A stretch of DNA of 64,000 nt from Cinclus cinclus (GCF_963662255.1 NC_085052.1:11739807-11803806); one strand, 5' to 3'. Shown: positions 40,230-52,754, numbered from the stretch's first letter. Numbers and translations are program-made. Notes: generated by a model not told the origin, from the letters alone.

Positions 40230-40774
40230 GTGAGTGAATGCACCTGTATGTTCCAAAATTTTAGTGGGGGTAAATAATACAGTGTACTTTTTTAAAAGCA
40301 TAAATAGAGACTGGTGTCTTCAGAGGATTCAAAAACCACTAGTGCTTTAGCTTTGCACTTTAATTATTTACAGATCTTGAGGAAATCTTGTTACTTTGGA
40401 CATATAAAACTGGGCTGAAAAAAGTAATGTAAGAACGTTCTGTTATTTGGGGTAATCTTGTGTTAGGGCTGAACAGTCTTACAGCCTGCAACAGTCACTA
40501 CTTTATTTAGATTTACAATTAGTAGCAGTGTCAGAAAAAGAGATCCCTTCAAGGTGTTCTTTGGGGCAGAGGTTTGAGATCCTGAATTTGATCATGAGAA
40601 GGGAACACAAAATCTTTATCTTATTTCTTATTTGAAGCTGAATATATTGATTTGATTAATTAAAGAGATGCAGCTTTCAAGAGGAGGTTATGATGAGTGG
40701 ATGAACGGTGCTTCCTGCTATACATTTCTCACACTGGAAGTCCCTAACTGTGAAAGACCATGATTGAAAGGATG

Positions 40775-40866
40775 AGAAGTTTGGATTAAATTGAAATCTG
40801 TTTACAGGAAGTTGCATGTGAGATGTTTGGATTAAACTGAAATCAGTTTACAGGAAGTTGTGTGTA
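40775..40866. repeat. Tandem duplication, 2 x 46 bp
   Basis: Copies at 40775-40820 and 40821-40866 share GTTTGGATTAAA and GTTTACAGGAAGTTG. They differ at about six positions, mostly in the last few bases. The level of divergence suggests a moderately old duplication. Confidence 0.88.
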
Positions 40867-41334
40867 ACCAAACTATTAAGAAACTTTCCAATGAGTTAGT
40901 AACCTCTTGATGAGCTGCAGAATGGGAAACAGAACAAAACTCATTTTGTAAAATGGCTTTATATTACTCTGTATTAGTTGGATAAATTACAAAGCAGATT
41001 CTCAACAGGTATGAAGTGATAAATTTCTGCAAACCTTACAGGTACATCTTTTACCATGAAAGTAATGGCAATTGAAACTTAAGCTAGAGTGTTGTGATTC
41101 ATTTGTTTACTTTTTGGTTTTCTGTAGAGTAATAAATCCCTGGCAGCCGTTTTCACCCTGAGTTTGATGTGCACTGTAATGTTAAGTGCTATGTTAGGTT
41201 GACATCTAATGTTTGTTTAATTCTTAAGGAACCCAAACAAAATAACACAAAAACCAGCCCCTTGCAGATGAGGTCAAATAATAATGAAAAGTAGCTCTTT
41301 GGTTGTTGGCCTTGTTGAACTGTTCTTGGTATCT

Positions 41335-41397
41335 GGGTTGGGTTTTGGTTTTTTGGGGGTTTTTTGTTTGTTTTTGTTTGTTTGTTTGTTTTTATTT
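41335..41397. repeat. G/T-rich tract with several G runs
   Basis: G runs GGG, GGG, GG and GGGGG (41335-41359) are followed by GTTT repeats to about 41397. A four-tract G-quadruplex would need the two-base run, so folding is possible but imperfect. Confidence 0.6.
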
Positions 41398-41694
41398 AAG
41401 GCATTTGTTTCTGGTTTGCTTTGAAACAAACATGGATATTTAGCACTAACAGGAGCTATGCTCATTTTAGACAAAGAAGTTTGCTAGTAGATTATCCAAC
41501 ATAGCACCTGGTACTTTTTAAACTAGCTGGAACAGTATTTGAAGTTTCCAAACACTTTACATTAAAGGAAGTAGTAGCCATTGCGTCCAATACTGGAAAC
41601 TTAAACGTTTCAGCATTTATAGAAAGACCAAAATAAATAATTTACAAGGCTATTTAAAGTAGGAACTGGTGCAGAACAAACACAGAAAGACTGA

Positions 41695-41780
41695 AAAAAA
41701 AAAAAAACAACAAGAAAATGCAACCCGAACAAAACACCAACCAACAACAACAACAAAAAAAACCTCAAAAACCCTAAACC
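41695..41780. repeat. A/C-rich tract with (CAA)n
   Basis: A run of about 14 A is followed by AAC, CAA and AAACC units. Its composition is roughly complementary to the G/T-rich tract 300 bp upstream. Confidence 0.65.
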
Positions 41781-44700
41781 AAGAAAAATAATGTAGCATC
41801 AGTGTTGTTAGCAGTCATGAAGAACTATCATCATAATTAATAGTTGCTCCTGACCCTGATGCAAGGATGTGAGCATATGTCCCAGGAATTTGGGTTTACA
41901 AATGCTTATTTAGAAATTGCAGTTCTCCCTATTGTCATTTACTATTAACTTCTTGCAAAGAAGGTTATCTGTTCTTGCATAAGAAAGGACATGCAGTTGT
42001 CAAGTGGCATGAATGCTTTAAGAGGAGTGCCTAGTAATGCTCTGGAAATGTATTTCCTTGTTCCTCTACTCTCTCTCTAGAAGGTGTCACTTTTCATAAT
42101 TGGCAAAGGGTCAAGTACCCAGTTCAGTCCACAAAAGTAAGTGTAATAGATCTGATTTCTGATCCTCTTCCTTTCTTTTCTCTTCAGTAGTCTTTTGTTG
42201 TGCACTGCCCTCAAACCAGGAGGATAAATGGTGCTGCTGATGTGGAACAATGTTATTTTGGGCCTATTTGACAAGGCAGGAGCTGCAGAGCCAGCTCAGC
42301 TAATTAGGCCATGCCACAGTATACACACTTGTTCACTTCTTGCACGTTTCCTGGATGTAAAAGGATGAGTTATTTGGATGTATAGCTATTTTTTTATCCT
42401 TATTCCAGTGTTCTAGAGCACAAGTTGCTGTTAAACTATTTGTTTCCTTTCTCTTCCTTTCCCTGTAGTCCTAGAAGAGGTGGTACACCCCCTTCATCTC
42501 TTTCCCAACTTTTAAAGTACTTGTGCGGTGTTCATCACAGTGGGAGGGTGTCTCCCCATGGAATATTTTCTGCAGGGAGGTCATGAGTTGCTGTGGAGTC
42601 ACTGCAGTAGAGTGGAGCAGAGGGTGAAGATGGAAGCAGTTAGCTGGGACAGTTTGAGGTAGGCAGCATCTCTGTGTTCCTTTCCAGCATTACTGTGTAG
42701 CTGAACCCTGTCCATATCCCATACATGTCCTGCAATGCCTTTGTTCAGTCCTGCTCCCTCCCTAGCAGTGCAGTCTTCTGCCTCTCCAGAATAAATTTCT
42801 CTCTAGCAGATGCACCTGGCAGAACTGAAATAATTTCCTCTTCTTAGACATATACTAGGGAAAATTTAATTTTATAGTCTACAGATTATGAGGAAGAGAA
42901 TTCAACTACTTTTAAAAATAGTTAAAAATTAACAAATCTTTTATGAGTTTTAAAGCCACTGGAGCTTTAATTTGCATAACCAGTGCCCCATTTATCCCTA
43001 AGGTGTAGCCTTTTTCCTGTCCTTTAAAACAAGTGACTTTTGAGGCTGGAAGGGTGGGTACCAGAAGGAAGACTACAAGTAAAACAAGAAAAAGTAATTT
43101 TGTGCTTAGAGAACCTCCAGAGGGTACTTGCTCGACTTAGGCAATTATGTTTAGTAAATGGACAAGCCTTTGGCTCCTTTTTTAAAGAAAGCTACATGTT
43201 AAATGGATCCATCCAATTTCTCAGCTGAATTCGATGCTTTAAACCAGCCAGAGTTGATTAACAATATTTCTGCCCTTCTGCCATGCATAAGCTATAGTGT
43301 GTGCTATTTTAGTGCTACCATTCCAGTTCGTGAATGTCACTGGCTTGGACATGTAACTTGAGCTGTGCTTTCCAGAGTGTGCAGTTTGTGCTTCTCTTGA
43401 TTTGAATATTATCTCAAGGTCACCAACGAGAAGTAGTTAAAGCAGGAAGTTGTACAGTGTTGTTCACACTGTCTGTGTCCACCCTGTACATTGTACTGTA
43501 GGTGTAACACAGTTCATGATAAGTTCTTGGTGCAGTGTCCTTGTCTTTCTGCCTCTTGAGGAAGCTTCACCACTGCTTTAAATATGTATATTGCAAAACT
43601 TATCGTAGGACTTCAGGACTGACATGTCCAGGATCACTACTACGAAAATTGCCATCTGCCTAAGCCCAGGATTAAACATTACATGAGAAACTGCAAAGGG
43701 TGATTCCATGAGTAGAATCACATATGTATACCAGGAAGCTTTAACACCATCAGGGTGTGATTCATGATGAGTCAAAGGTTACATAGTTCCAGTGTTTTGA
43801 ACAGACTTAACTAATTCCTGTACCACTTCTTTTCTTTGACCTATTGTTGATTGTACAGAGAATTTGTCTTGTTTTAAAGATCTGAGAATAACTGGTTGCA
43901 CAGCACCAGCCCACTAAGCTGTGTGAGGCCAATTAGATGGAATATATTGCTTAAAGTATACCAACTTAATTCTGGATACATAGATTCTTCTGTTGGCTTT
44001 GCTACAGAGCCTTTGGCCAGTCTTGGGAGTGAGGTAATGATAGTAAAATTATTGTTTAATAGCTGCTTCTGTCTCAGGTTACTCACACACACACTGACAC
44101 ATGTATATGATGTGTTTTGCAAAAGGGATGACTGATTCTTGAATGCTCCTATGCTGGGATGTACAGTTTAATTTATTTGAAAAGGACCTGATTTGGAAGA
44201 GAGGGGAAAGACCCTGCTGTTACTACTTCAGAGAATGTGAAATGGTGCACTCTGAAGCTAAGGCATGCCCAAGGGGGGCACTTTGCAAAAGAAGGTGTGA
44301 ATATTGTGAGAGGTACTGGGGGGAAGTGCTATTGACTTGTGAATTTGCAGGATGAGATGCTGGAGTTACTTGGGTTGGACCAAAAGAGCAGACTAAGCAA
44401 TTTTAGACTGTGTTGACAAAGGAACTTAATTGCTGTTTTGCCCAGAGGAATGGAGAGGAGGAAGCATATTCTGGAGCACACTAGGAGAAACCCCAAAATT
44501 TTTACTGTCATTTTATGGTATTATTAAACACCAGTGATATATGATATTTTTGTATTAATATATAATATGGTATTATTAAAGTGGGCAGGAGCCCTAATTT
44601 GTTTTTAAGGAACAGTCCTTCTGCAATGAAGCCCTTTTCTGTGGATTCTGCAGCACATATGAGAGAGTGCTGATATGTAGCAGCTGCTTACTTATAATAA

Positions 44701-46922
44701 GGCCTCACTGCTTTCACTCTGTCAGTGCCTTGACTTGCATTCTTAGTGATTCTGTTTCAGTATCCATCCGGGCTGAGCTGTGTGTCAGTTCACACAGAGT
44801 CTGTTCTTAATTATCTCTCTTTTCTGACAGGATTTTAGTGGTAAGCCAAACAGTATAATTACTGTGCTTCTTTGGAAATATTTTTATCTTTTCTTCTCCC
44901 CAAATGTTTGCTAGCACATTAAAAATTGATCAGAGTCATGAGTTGGTTGCTTTGCTAGCAATTTTTTACATTCTTGAGGATTTATTACTGCATTTGAGTG
45001 AGAGGCAGTCTCTTCATTTTAAATATGGCTATGAGAATGTGCTTTTCTGTGAGCAAATATTCACTTTTCACTTAATCCTTCGTGCTGCTATGTTTGTTTC
45101 TTCAGTTTATCAGAAGCAGCACAATGAAGAGAAGAACCATAGTGGTATTAATGCTGTTGCTGGAATGGTGTCCAGATGATGGCCAAGTTTGTAATTAGAA
45201 GTAGAGTCTGTTGTTATCCAGATTGATGGCTGTGGTGGACGGGAGGACAGACAAGGTTCAGGCACTGGATCTTCCAGTCTGAAGCAGAGAAAACTGAATA
45301 AGAATAAAAGCCATTGTTCTGTGTTAATTTTCTTGAGGTATTTGGCAATTATTTTTACTGGTGATTTGAGAGGAAAAAGAGATTAGCTGTTGTGAAACAG
45401 GGAGACAGATGTGATTATGGCCTGTTGAAATCCTGAGAGTGATCTGGAGGAGCAGGAGGGAGAAACCTGTAATGCATGCTAACACCAATGTCCCTTTTGG
45501 ATCCCCAAACTATTCCCCATTACATACATCAGCTTCCAGGCTGTTGGAGTGTCACTTGAGAGCTGCAAATGGATTGAATGAATGGTTCTGTGAAAAGATA
45601 TTCTTCCTTTGCTCCTGTGGTGTCCATTTTGCATATTCATGTACATTCTTTCTAGTTCATAGTGAGTGCCTGCTTCACTCCCAAGGCTTCTGAGCTGTTT
45701 CTGGTGAGTGAAGTAGGATATGTGAAGTCTGATATTTTTATTCAGAACATGGTGGGAGTATTTATGATGATAGTTGAAGGAATGGCTTGGCAAATCTTGC
45801 TCTTATGGCTCTAGTGTGGTTCTAGTTATCACATGGTGGTTTGTGGGGAGCAGTCTAGCTCCCTTCTCACAGAAAACCACAGAGAGCATAGTGTGCTCCC
45901 AACAGATGAGAAAACAGCAATTGGGGAACTGAAGAAGTCTGTGTAGATAAATGGGAGGTTGAAGGACACAGTAGGGCAGATGAAGATGGAGAAGAGTAAA
46001 TCATAGTCTTGCTCTTATCTACCCATACTTTGCCTTCTCCACAACTAATTATTTCCTTCTACTTCCCTAGCTGTCATTCCACTCTCCTAGCTCTGTTCTA
46101 CTTCCAAACAAACCCTGTTTTTCCCTGGTATTTTTCCCCTCCCCTTCCTTCCTTCTACTCTGTTAGATATGTCCCAAACACAGAACCCTGTGTTCTAAAT
46201 AACCTCATTTATAGATTTCCAGGCACATTGTTATCCTTTTACAAGAAACTAATTTCCCACTTACTCTCAAAACTGAATCCTTTGTTTCCTTATTTTGCAT
46301 ACTTGTCTTAATTTCTTGCGTGCTTTTTATCCTTTCACTTCATTTGGTTGTGGGGAAGCTTGAGAGCATGACCAGAGCATGCTGGTAAAAATCTGGAAAC
46401 AGAGGGGGCAAGAAACAAATACTGTTTTTTTCAGTTTTCTCCTTTCTCTGAAATCAAGACATGGGAATCCAGTCCTCCACACTTGGATTCCTCCTGAATA
46501 CCACCTTTCAAAATACTGATTTTCATTTCTTGCTACCCTTATTAACAGGAAAACTCTGAAAGTGAACAAAGCTTGATTAACAAAAAGTCAAATGATCTGC
46601 AAGCATCACAAGTATATTCTGAAAAAAGAGTTCTCAGCACCAAATAGCTGCTAATCACAAAGAAGGCAGTTTAGAGACTGTGCTTGCTTAAGAATGGTAC
46701 AAGCTTCTGGTGTTTGGGTTTTGTTTAAAGCTCAGAAATACTGGTTAGTTCATACATAACAGATAGGATTTTTGAATTTCTAAATGGAGAAAAATGTGTA
46801 ACAAAAATCATGTCAAAGGACCTGAAGTCATCTTCTTCTTGAAAGCATCTGGAGCTTTTGCTGATAACTTTGGCTGGGCTGAGATTTCTCACCATCTGCT
46901 TCATTCCTTTCTTCCTATGCAG

Positions 46923-47045
46923 GTGAAGTCAAAAAGTAACTCCAGTTCCAAAAGGATTCACAGTGTTTTTAAGGAAGCAATAAAGATGCTACAAGAAAAA
47001 GGAGTTGTTTTCCAGAAACCTAGCAGCTCCAAGGACTTATATTAT
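46923..47045 (+). CDS. STN1: STN1 coding exon 8 (residues 247-287)
   Basis: The acceptor TTCCTATGCAG ends at 46922 and the donor TAT|GTAAGG begins at 47046. The peptide contains KRIHSVFKEAIKMLQEKGVV and FQKPSSSKDLYY, the recognition helix and wing of winged-helix domain 1. It is 123 bases, an exact 41 codons. It could therefore be skipped without a frameshift, removing part of the domain. Confidence 0.95.
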
Positions 47046-47590
47046 GTAAGGAACTGAGCTGTGGTTGCAAACAAGTTTGATGGTATGACTTTTATGATCA
47101 GTAAAAACAATAAAAATATTGCAGAAATAGTAGAAATGTTTCAGAAAGAGAAGCTGAACATCCAGGTGCTCTCAGTTTTCTCACAAGTCTTTTCTGCAGC
47201 CTACTTCACTGTTGGTTGTACCTCTGTATCATGCATTGAGTATTTCCAAGTTCTGTCTGTGTTCACTGGGCTGCCAAACTGCTCTGATCCAGCCGAGCTC
47301 ACTGAAACCTGGGGCCTGGGACGGTTCTCCTTATCAAAGTGGTTTCAAGCTTGCTGTTCTGCTGAGTCAGTCACCCTCCTTTGGGTCAAACTTAGTTGTA
47401 TCATGTGCTTCACCAAACTCATGGATGCTGCTAATAGCACTAAAACTATTGCCTGAAGATTTGATGTTCATTATTAGTCTTGGAGGCAGCATAAAATGCA
47501 GAGTATAATTCTGACAAGTGTTAGTTTAGAATACACCATGACATTGGATTATTTTTCAACAACAAGGCCAGTTTCTTCTTTTTTCTTCAG
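47046..47590 (+). other. STN1: STN1 intron 8
   Basis: This short intron has no recognisable repeat. Open frames of 131 codons (47061-47456) and 98 codons overlap here but resemble no known protein. Confidence 0.9.
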
Positions 47591-47663
47591 GTGACTGACC
47601 ATGATAAGGAGCTGTTTAAAGTGACCCTTGATGTGATTAAAGAAGACTGTCAAAAACCCAGGC
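47591..47663 (+). CDS. STN1: STN1 coding exon 9 (residues 288-311)
   Basis: The acceptor TTTTCTTCAG ends at 47590 and the donor GTAAGT begins at 47664. The peptide VTDHDKELFKVTLDVIKEDC is followed by QKPR and begins winged-helix domain 2. The Q-D/E-C-Q-K-P motif is shared with mammalian STN1. The exon is 73 bases, phase 0 to phase 1. Confidence 0.95.
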
Positions 47664-48806
47664 GTAAGTAGCAGAGTGATCAAGCTCTGATGAGCTGGTG
47701 CTGGTATAGTGATGATGATACCTCCTCCTGCTGCTGGACTGGATATGATGCTGGTCCTCACCCTTGAACCTGGGCTGTTGCTGGTGTAGCTAATCAGTAT
47801 AGTTAAAAACAGGAGTGCAGCAGCAGCTTCCTGTGAGCATGGAGAGAGAAAGAGCAGGTGTGCCCAGCAGGGAGCAAACCTCTGTGATCTGAAATAAGCA
47901 GCCATTATCTTAGATCTGTATCTTTTGAGAATACTTGGATTTTGGGAGGAACCAAATGTAATGAAGTCAGGTCACCACCTAGAAGGTGTTGCTTTGCACT
48001 CTGGAGAAGTAGCAAATCTTGCTGGTTCAGTTTCTGCAGGGGAGTTGACACAAAAGTGACCGTGCAGAAAGGTGAAATCCCCGCCTCCTTTAAGTCAACA
48101 ATAAAACTTGCTTAAGTTAGTAGGATATTGTCTGAAGATCTTAAGCTCAATTGGTTTTTCTTTGTAGTTAAGGATTTCAGAAGAACAAAGTCTATTTCTT
48201 TCCAGATAAGGTGCCTCAGGTGGCTTCTGAGTTATGGTTGTCCCTCAAACTATTGTCTTATTGCCATAGTGATAACTTAGGCTTGACTTGAATGTGTGCT
48301 AATTACACAGGTACATTGCCACAGAGTGTCTTTAAGTTCATGGGATAGAATGTGTCAGCAGGGATCACTTGCTGCCGGAGTGCAGCTATTTGAGGGATAG
48401 AATGTGCTTCAGTACAGAGTAAATGACTGACTGGAACATAAGGCATAAAATCTTAAATTGCTCATATCCCTATACTGTCATGACTACAATAGTACTTGTA
48501 GGACCTGGAATATGATGGTTATCTTGCAATGAAAATAAGGCTAAGTGAGGCAACACCAAGTTTGAGTTTTAACTGTCTCCTGTAAGAAGTGGTACAATTG
48601 TAGACAAGGTCTTGGGAGAAGATGTTACAATTGGCATGCAGGTTAATATGGGCTTGTTTGCCTGAGGGTGCTTCAGTGCAACAAATTACTGTATCCCATT
48701 GTTTTATTGTCTTTTATCCAGTTAACAAATGCAAGCATCATTTCTCTAAGAAACAAATCATTCCTTTGCTCATTTTATACATCAGCTAGTTCTCCTGGCA
48801 ACCTGG

Positions 48807-48821
48807 TTTTTTTTTTTTTTT
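48807..48821. repeat. T homopolymer, 15 bases
   Basis: It is a simple T run in STN1 intron 9. Confidence 0.85.
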
Positions 48822-49227
48822 ATAACTGTGCCACTATCAAGGCCAGAACCTCTATACAGCTGACAGAGGCACTGAGTGACCGCCGCCTGTTTGTTCCCTT
48901 CTTGTGCATTGTCACACTGGTGAAGTACTCTGTGATCCATGAGAAGTTGGGAAGTTCTTTCGGTCAGGAAAGTCAACAGCAGAGAGTAATTTGTAGATCA
49001 GTCACAGAAAAGGCTTTGAAGAGTCCTGGTCCTCAAAGCCATGTTTTCCCTAATAAGCGGTTTAAAATCAGCAGCTGTTTTACAAACCCTCTTGTTCTCC
49101 TTGAAGCTTTCCTCTTACTTAGTTTCCCACTGTAAAGAGGACAGCTTCCAGGTCAGTGCCCCACTGCTGGTTTCCAGAAGGGCCGTTTCAATGTCCTGGT
49201 CATTGGCAGTAGAAGCAAAGCCAAGAA

Positions 49228-49400
49228 CCTCGTTCGAAACCAGCAGGGCACGGCGGGTGTTTGCTGTCGGTGGATGATGCAAGAGCGCGGAGCTCGATGC
49301 GGCTGCCGGTCCCCCTCTGCTGGCGGGAGCGCGCTCCCAGCGCCCGCCAGGCTCCCCGGGAGAAAACAAGGACGCTGCCATTCACCTCTAGGGCTTTTGC
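49228..49400. promoter_or_regulatory. Small CpG-rich patch with a CTCF-like core
   Basis: About 170 bp are markedly rich in CpG (for example GAGCGCGG, GAGCGCGCTCC, CAGCGCCCGCC) while the flanking intron is AT-rich and CpG-poor. At 49312-49324 the sequence CCCCTCTGCTGGC resembles the CTCF core on the reverse strand of the usual logo. It may be an intronic regulatory element, an alternative promoter or an unmethylated remnant. The patch is smaller than a typical promoter island. Confidence 0.4.
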
Positions 49401-49605
49401 TTGTTTGCTGCGAGAAATTCCTACCCGTTTTCCTCCAAGCGTAATAGTAATCTTCCATGACAAGAAGGATGATTTATGATAAATCAAACTCTTCTCTCTG
49501 ATGAGTTTCCTCTCTGCCAGTTTTCCAGGCAACGCCTTGCCCCGTTGTTGTAGCTGTGACACATTCCCAGGCCCAGCCCAGCTGTCTGAAACTATTGTAC
49601 AAATT

Positions 49606-49626
49606 AAAAAAAAAAAAAAAAAAAAA
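49606..49626. repeat. A homopolymer, 21 bases
   Basis: It is a simple A run that follows GTACAAATT, in STN1 intron 9. A retroposon tail is possible, but no element body was recognised upstream. Confidence 0.85.
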
Positions 49627-51109
49627 TCTTGCATGCCTACTCAGAGCTGCACAAGCCCTGATCTGTAATGTGCCTACATGACAATCCTAGTCTTTTGCTC
49701 CACTTATAATTCCTGATTTTAAATGCACTCATGAGAGACCACTGTGGGTCCATCTAAAAACTTAATATGGCCAGATAGCACATTTTGACTCCAGACTGTG
49801 CAAAATGGATTTGGGTTTTGGTTTGTTTGTTTCTTTGTTTTATAAATTTGCTCTGTTTCTCTGTTTTATTTAGATTTTAGGCTTAGATTGGGCTACTGGT
49901 AGAGAGGACAAAAGCCAGAACCACTTGAAGTAAAATTAAATAAGTCGGAATGTCCCCTTATGAGACATCTGCAGTAGGCAAATGGTAGTTGTAACTCAGT
50001 TCCCTCTGATGTTTGTTGACAAGCCAGGACAGTTAATCAGCCGGCTTCCCTCAGGTGCTGGACAAAAGCACGAATCCAGGATGTCAGTGAAAGAGGGACA
50101 GGGGTGTTTTGGGGTTACTTAGCCATTGTACCCACCTGCAGCTACCCCAAAGTGCCATTTTCTACCAGCATCTAGGGGAAAAATACACATTGTGCTCTTA
50201 GGTAACCCTTGAGTCATTAATGTAATTCATTGAGATTTAAGTTACTCTGCATCAGGGATGGGCAATTTGACCTTCTTATGATGAACCTATGGCAAATGCA
50301 AAGCACAGCTACCCATTTTGTTTAGAATAACAGTCACTATGACCAGGTAAAGGCACTGTTCTGTTCTCTCCAGTTCTCTCTCCCAGGGTAGTAGACACAT
50401 TTTTGGCTACTGGCCACAAATATCTTTTTTTCATGCTGGATACTTCTGAGGAAGTATTTCTGCCTGATTCAAAGCCTAATCAGAATTGGGCTGAACTGTT
50501 TATTTACCACTATCTACCAGTGAGTTTTCTCAGCAGGTTCTAAGGCAGCTCTGAGGCTCAGCAGAGTCTAGATTAGAGAATTAACTAAAAAAACCAAAAA
50601 AACCCAAAATATAGAGCCTTCCCTGGCCCATAGCAGTTTCTCAGTACCCTTATAAAACTTGCTTTGCATCACGTGAGCTAAGGAGAAGAAAAATAATTTG
50701 TGCTGATATATCTGATTTATGTCTGTTTTCATTGTCAGCTGCTGCAGAGAAATATGTTGTGAACTTCAGCACTTCGGGGACTGGGAGCATGCAGCACTGA
50801 TGATTAGTGGGTTACAGGCTGTGTTGGAGGAAGTGATCACTAGGACAGCTCCAGACAATGCTCTGCCTGGCACAGAATAGATGTATGCAAGCCTTGAGGG
50901 ACCTCTGTGCTTGCTCCTAGCAAAGGGGGTTATTTTAAACTTCTATTATCTTGTACATTGCAGGGCTAATTCCACTTAAAAGGAGAAAAAAAATCTGATA
51001 CTGGTGGTTCTGTGACTTTCTACTCCTGTAATTGTCTGAGCGGTCTGCAGGGTAGGGATGGAATAGCATTGCGAGCTAATGCAGTTGCAGTGCGTCAATT
51101 TTTCCACAA

Positions 51110-51200
51110 GATGCCAGTGTTGGGCCAGTGGTTACAGGCCCTGGCCACGCACCTCCCTGCCGTGCTGCGAGAGTTGTGAGGTCGGGTCTCAGTAAAATGA
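51110..51200 (+). mobile_element. Possible tRNA-derived SINE relic
   Basis: GGCCAGTGGTT (51123-51133) resembles an RNA polymerase III A box. AGGTCGGGTCT (51179-51189) resembles a B box, as in GAGTTCGAGTCTC. The spacing of about 55 bases fits a tRNA-derived head with a variable arm. Cloverleaf pairing is not convincing, so it is not a tRNA gene. The family was not identified. Confidence 0.33.
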
Positions 51201-51578
51201 CTTTCATTTGTATCATTCTGAAGTTGCAAAAGCTGGATGGTCTGCATACATGGACAGTGGAGAGACCCTTACATTGTTAAACTCCTCATCAAGCTGTACT
51301 GAGCCTTGTATGTTAAGAGTTGGCAAGACTGGGTTATCTTTCACCCTCAATACTACTGTTACCGCCCTGACACTTCCCAGAAAAGTCACTGGGAACAGTT
51401 GATAATTGGAGAACTGTAGGCACAGACAGGATCTCTTTCTTTTGAGTACATGCGTGTCTATTTCAGTATCTAGGGCTCTGGGTTTTTTCATGATTGATCT
51501 GTATTATGATAGTTCAAAGGAGACAGTTAGACTGAAATATTTCTTCCATGCCTGGCTGCATCTTCCTTTTTTCTGCAG

Positions 51579-51736
51579 ATGCTGAAAAAGGCTGCCATTT
51601 CCTTCATATCCTGAGTTGTGTTCGGCAGAGCTACAACCCTTCTCTGGCTGAAGTGGTGATGCACCGTGTCTTGGAACTGCTGGAGAGTAACAGTGATGTT
51701 GTCAGCACTATGGAAGGATATTTTATGGTATTTTAA
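51579..51736 (+). CDS. STN1: STN1 coding exon 10: C terminus and stop (residues 312-363)
   Basis: The acceptor TTTTCTGCAG ends at 51578. The peptide includes [17 protein letters not shown] and [20 protein letters not shown], the helices of winged-helix domain 2, and ends EGYFMVF before TAA at 51734-51736. The human protein ends in a similar motif, with Tyr and Phe near the C terminus, so the end looks authentic. Mismatches fall mostly in loops. No in-frame stop or frameshift is present. Confidence 0.96.
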
Positions 51737-52754
51737 AGACAAAATATAAGAAAGAGAGGTTGAGATACTGTGAGAAGCTGTCATTAGCTGGTATGATCTA
51801 GATAGTGGATAAAAAAGAGCCTTTTGATTCTCCAAATACTATTTTTGTCCAGCTGCAGAGAAGTTGTTCAAATGCTTGGTTTAGTATTTTTGCTGATTTC
51901 CTTGCTATTCCTAGTGAAAGGGGTAACAAACTGATTCTGGACATTCTAATCTAGCAGGGAAACTGGAAAAGAAACTGTGTTCTTTCCTTGGAGTAGGATG
52001 AGACATTGACCATCCTCACATCTGTGTCCAGTGGGCCTAAAGAAAAGTCACTGCTGAAGTTCACTGTTTACAGCAGTGGTCATCTCAGGAGATATTTTTC
52101 TGGCTTAAACACTGAGCTTTCATATGGCAATAGCTGCAGGTCTTTCTTTTTATGTGAACTTTCTAGCACCTAGAGAAAGAACACACAAACAGAAGGATTT
52201 GCTTGTCCTTCCTGGCAGTGCTTGGTGTGTCTGTGAATATGTATTCCTCAATCTGGACAGCTTTCCTACTACTAAAGCAATCCTTACCATTCTCTGTAAA
52301 ATAATATTCAGGAATAGGGTCCTGCATCCCTTCTCCATCTGCAGCCTTGCCCACTGGTTGTCAAGCATGTCTGCATTCCTCTGCCTTCCCATCTGTACTA
52401 CTGATGCTTGTTGTATTTCTCTTCAGACCAAAATTCTCAAAATCAGCTACTGTTTTGCTTTTTCATTTGCTTCCTACTTGACAAAACATAAATTACATGC
52501 TTTGGAAAAGAAAATACAGAAGCCATTGAGACCCACTGTAATTTCCTCTGCCTGTTGCTTTTCATGTCCTTTATTCTTTGTCACTTTTGTGGTAAAATAC
52601 TGCCCATATCTGTGCTTGCAGAAGAACACAAGGCATAGATGAAACAACATTGGCCTAAAGAAGGTTACCATGTGAGATGTGTGATCTGGAATAACTCTGT
52701 TATGTGCAACAGTTAAAAAGCAAAGGTGTTCAATATTTATCCTTTGAGAGGATA

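Larger units (their letters stand above)
40230..46922 (+). other. STN1: STN1 intron 7
   Basis: This is the largest internal intron. It holds a 46-bp tandem duplication (40775-40866), a G/T-rich tract (41335-41397) and an A/C-rich tract (41695-41780) 300 bp apart, and a 14-bp direct repeat ATGGTATTATTAAA (44515-44528 and 44567-44580). I recognise no further exon. The many open frames of 60-104 codons look like chance. Confidence 0.9.
47664..51578 (+). other. STN1: STN1 intron 9
   Basis: It contains a T tract (48807-48821), a small CpG-rich patch (49228-49400) with a CTCF-like core, a 21-base A run (49606-49626) and a possible tRNA-derived SINE relic (51110-51200). No additional STN1 exon was found. 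Confidence 0.88.
27159..51736 (+). other. STN1: STN1 gene, complete coding span (nine coding exons, 363 residues)
   Basis: STN1 (OBFC1) is the middle subunit of the CST complex (CTC1-STN1-TEN1). CST binds single-stranded telomeric DNA, limits telomerase, recruits DNA polymerase alpha-primase for C-strand fill-in and helps restart stalled forks. The nine exons join in frame with correct phases to 1092 bases including the stop. The human protein has 368 residues, so the length is normal. The N-terminal OB fold covers roughly residues 8-190 and binds TEN1 and DNA. Two winged-helix domains (about 200-295 and 297-363) follow and contact CTC1 and polymerase alpha. All GT-AG junctions are intact and there is no frameshift or stop, so the gene looks functional. 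A non-coding first exon probably lies in the CpG island near 14.7 kb. Confidence 0.96.

Noticed and set aside
48668..49135. 155-codon open frame in STN1 intron 9
   Set aside because: It runs through the T homopolymer as poly-Phe and has no recognisable protein features.
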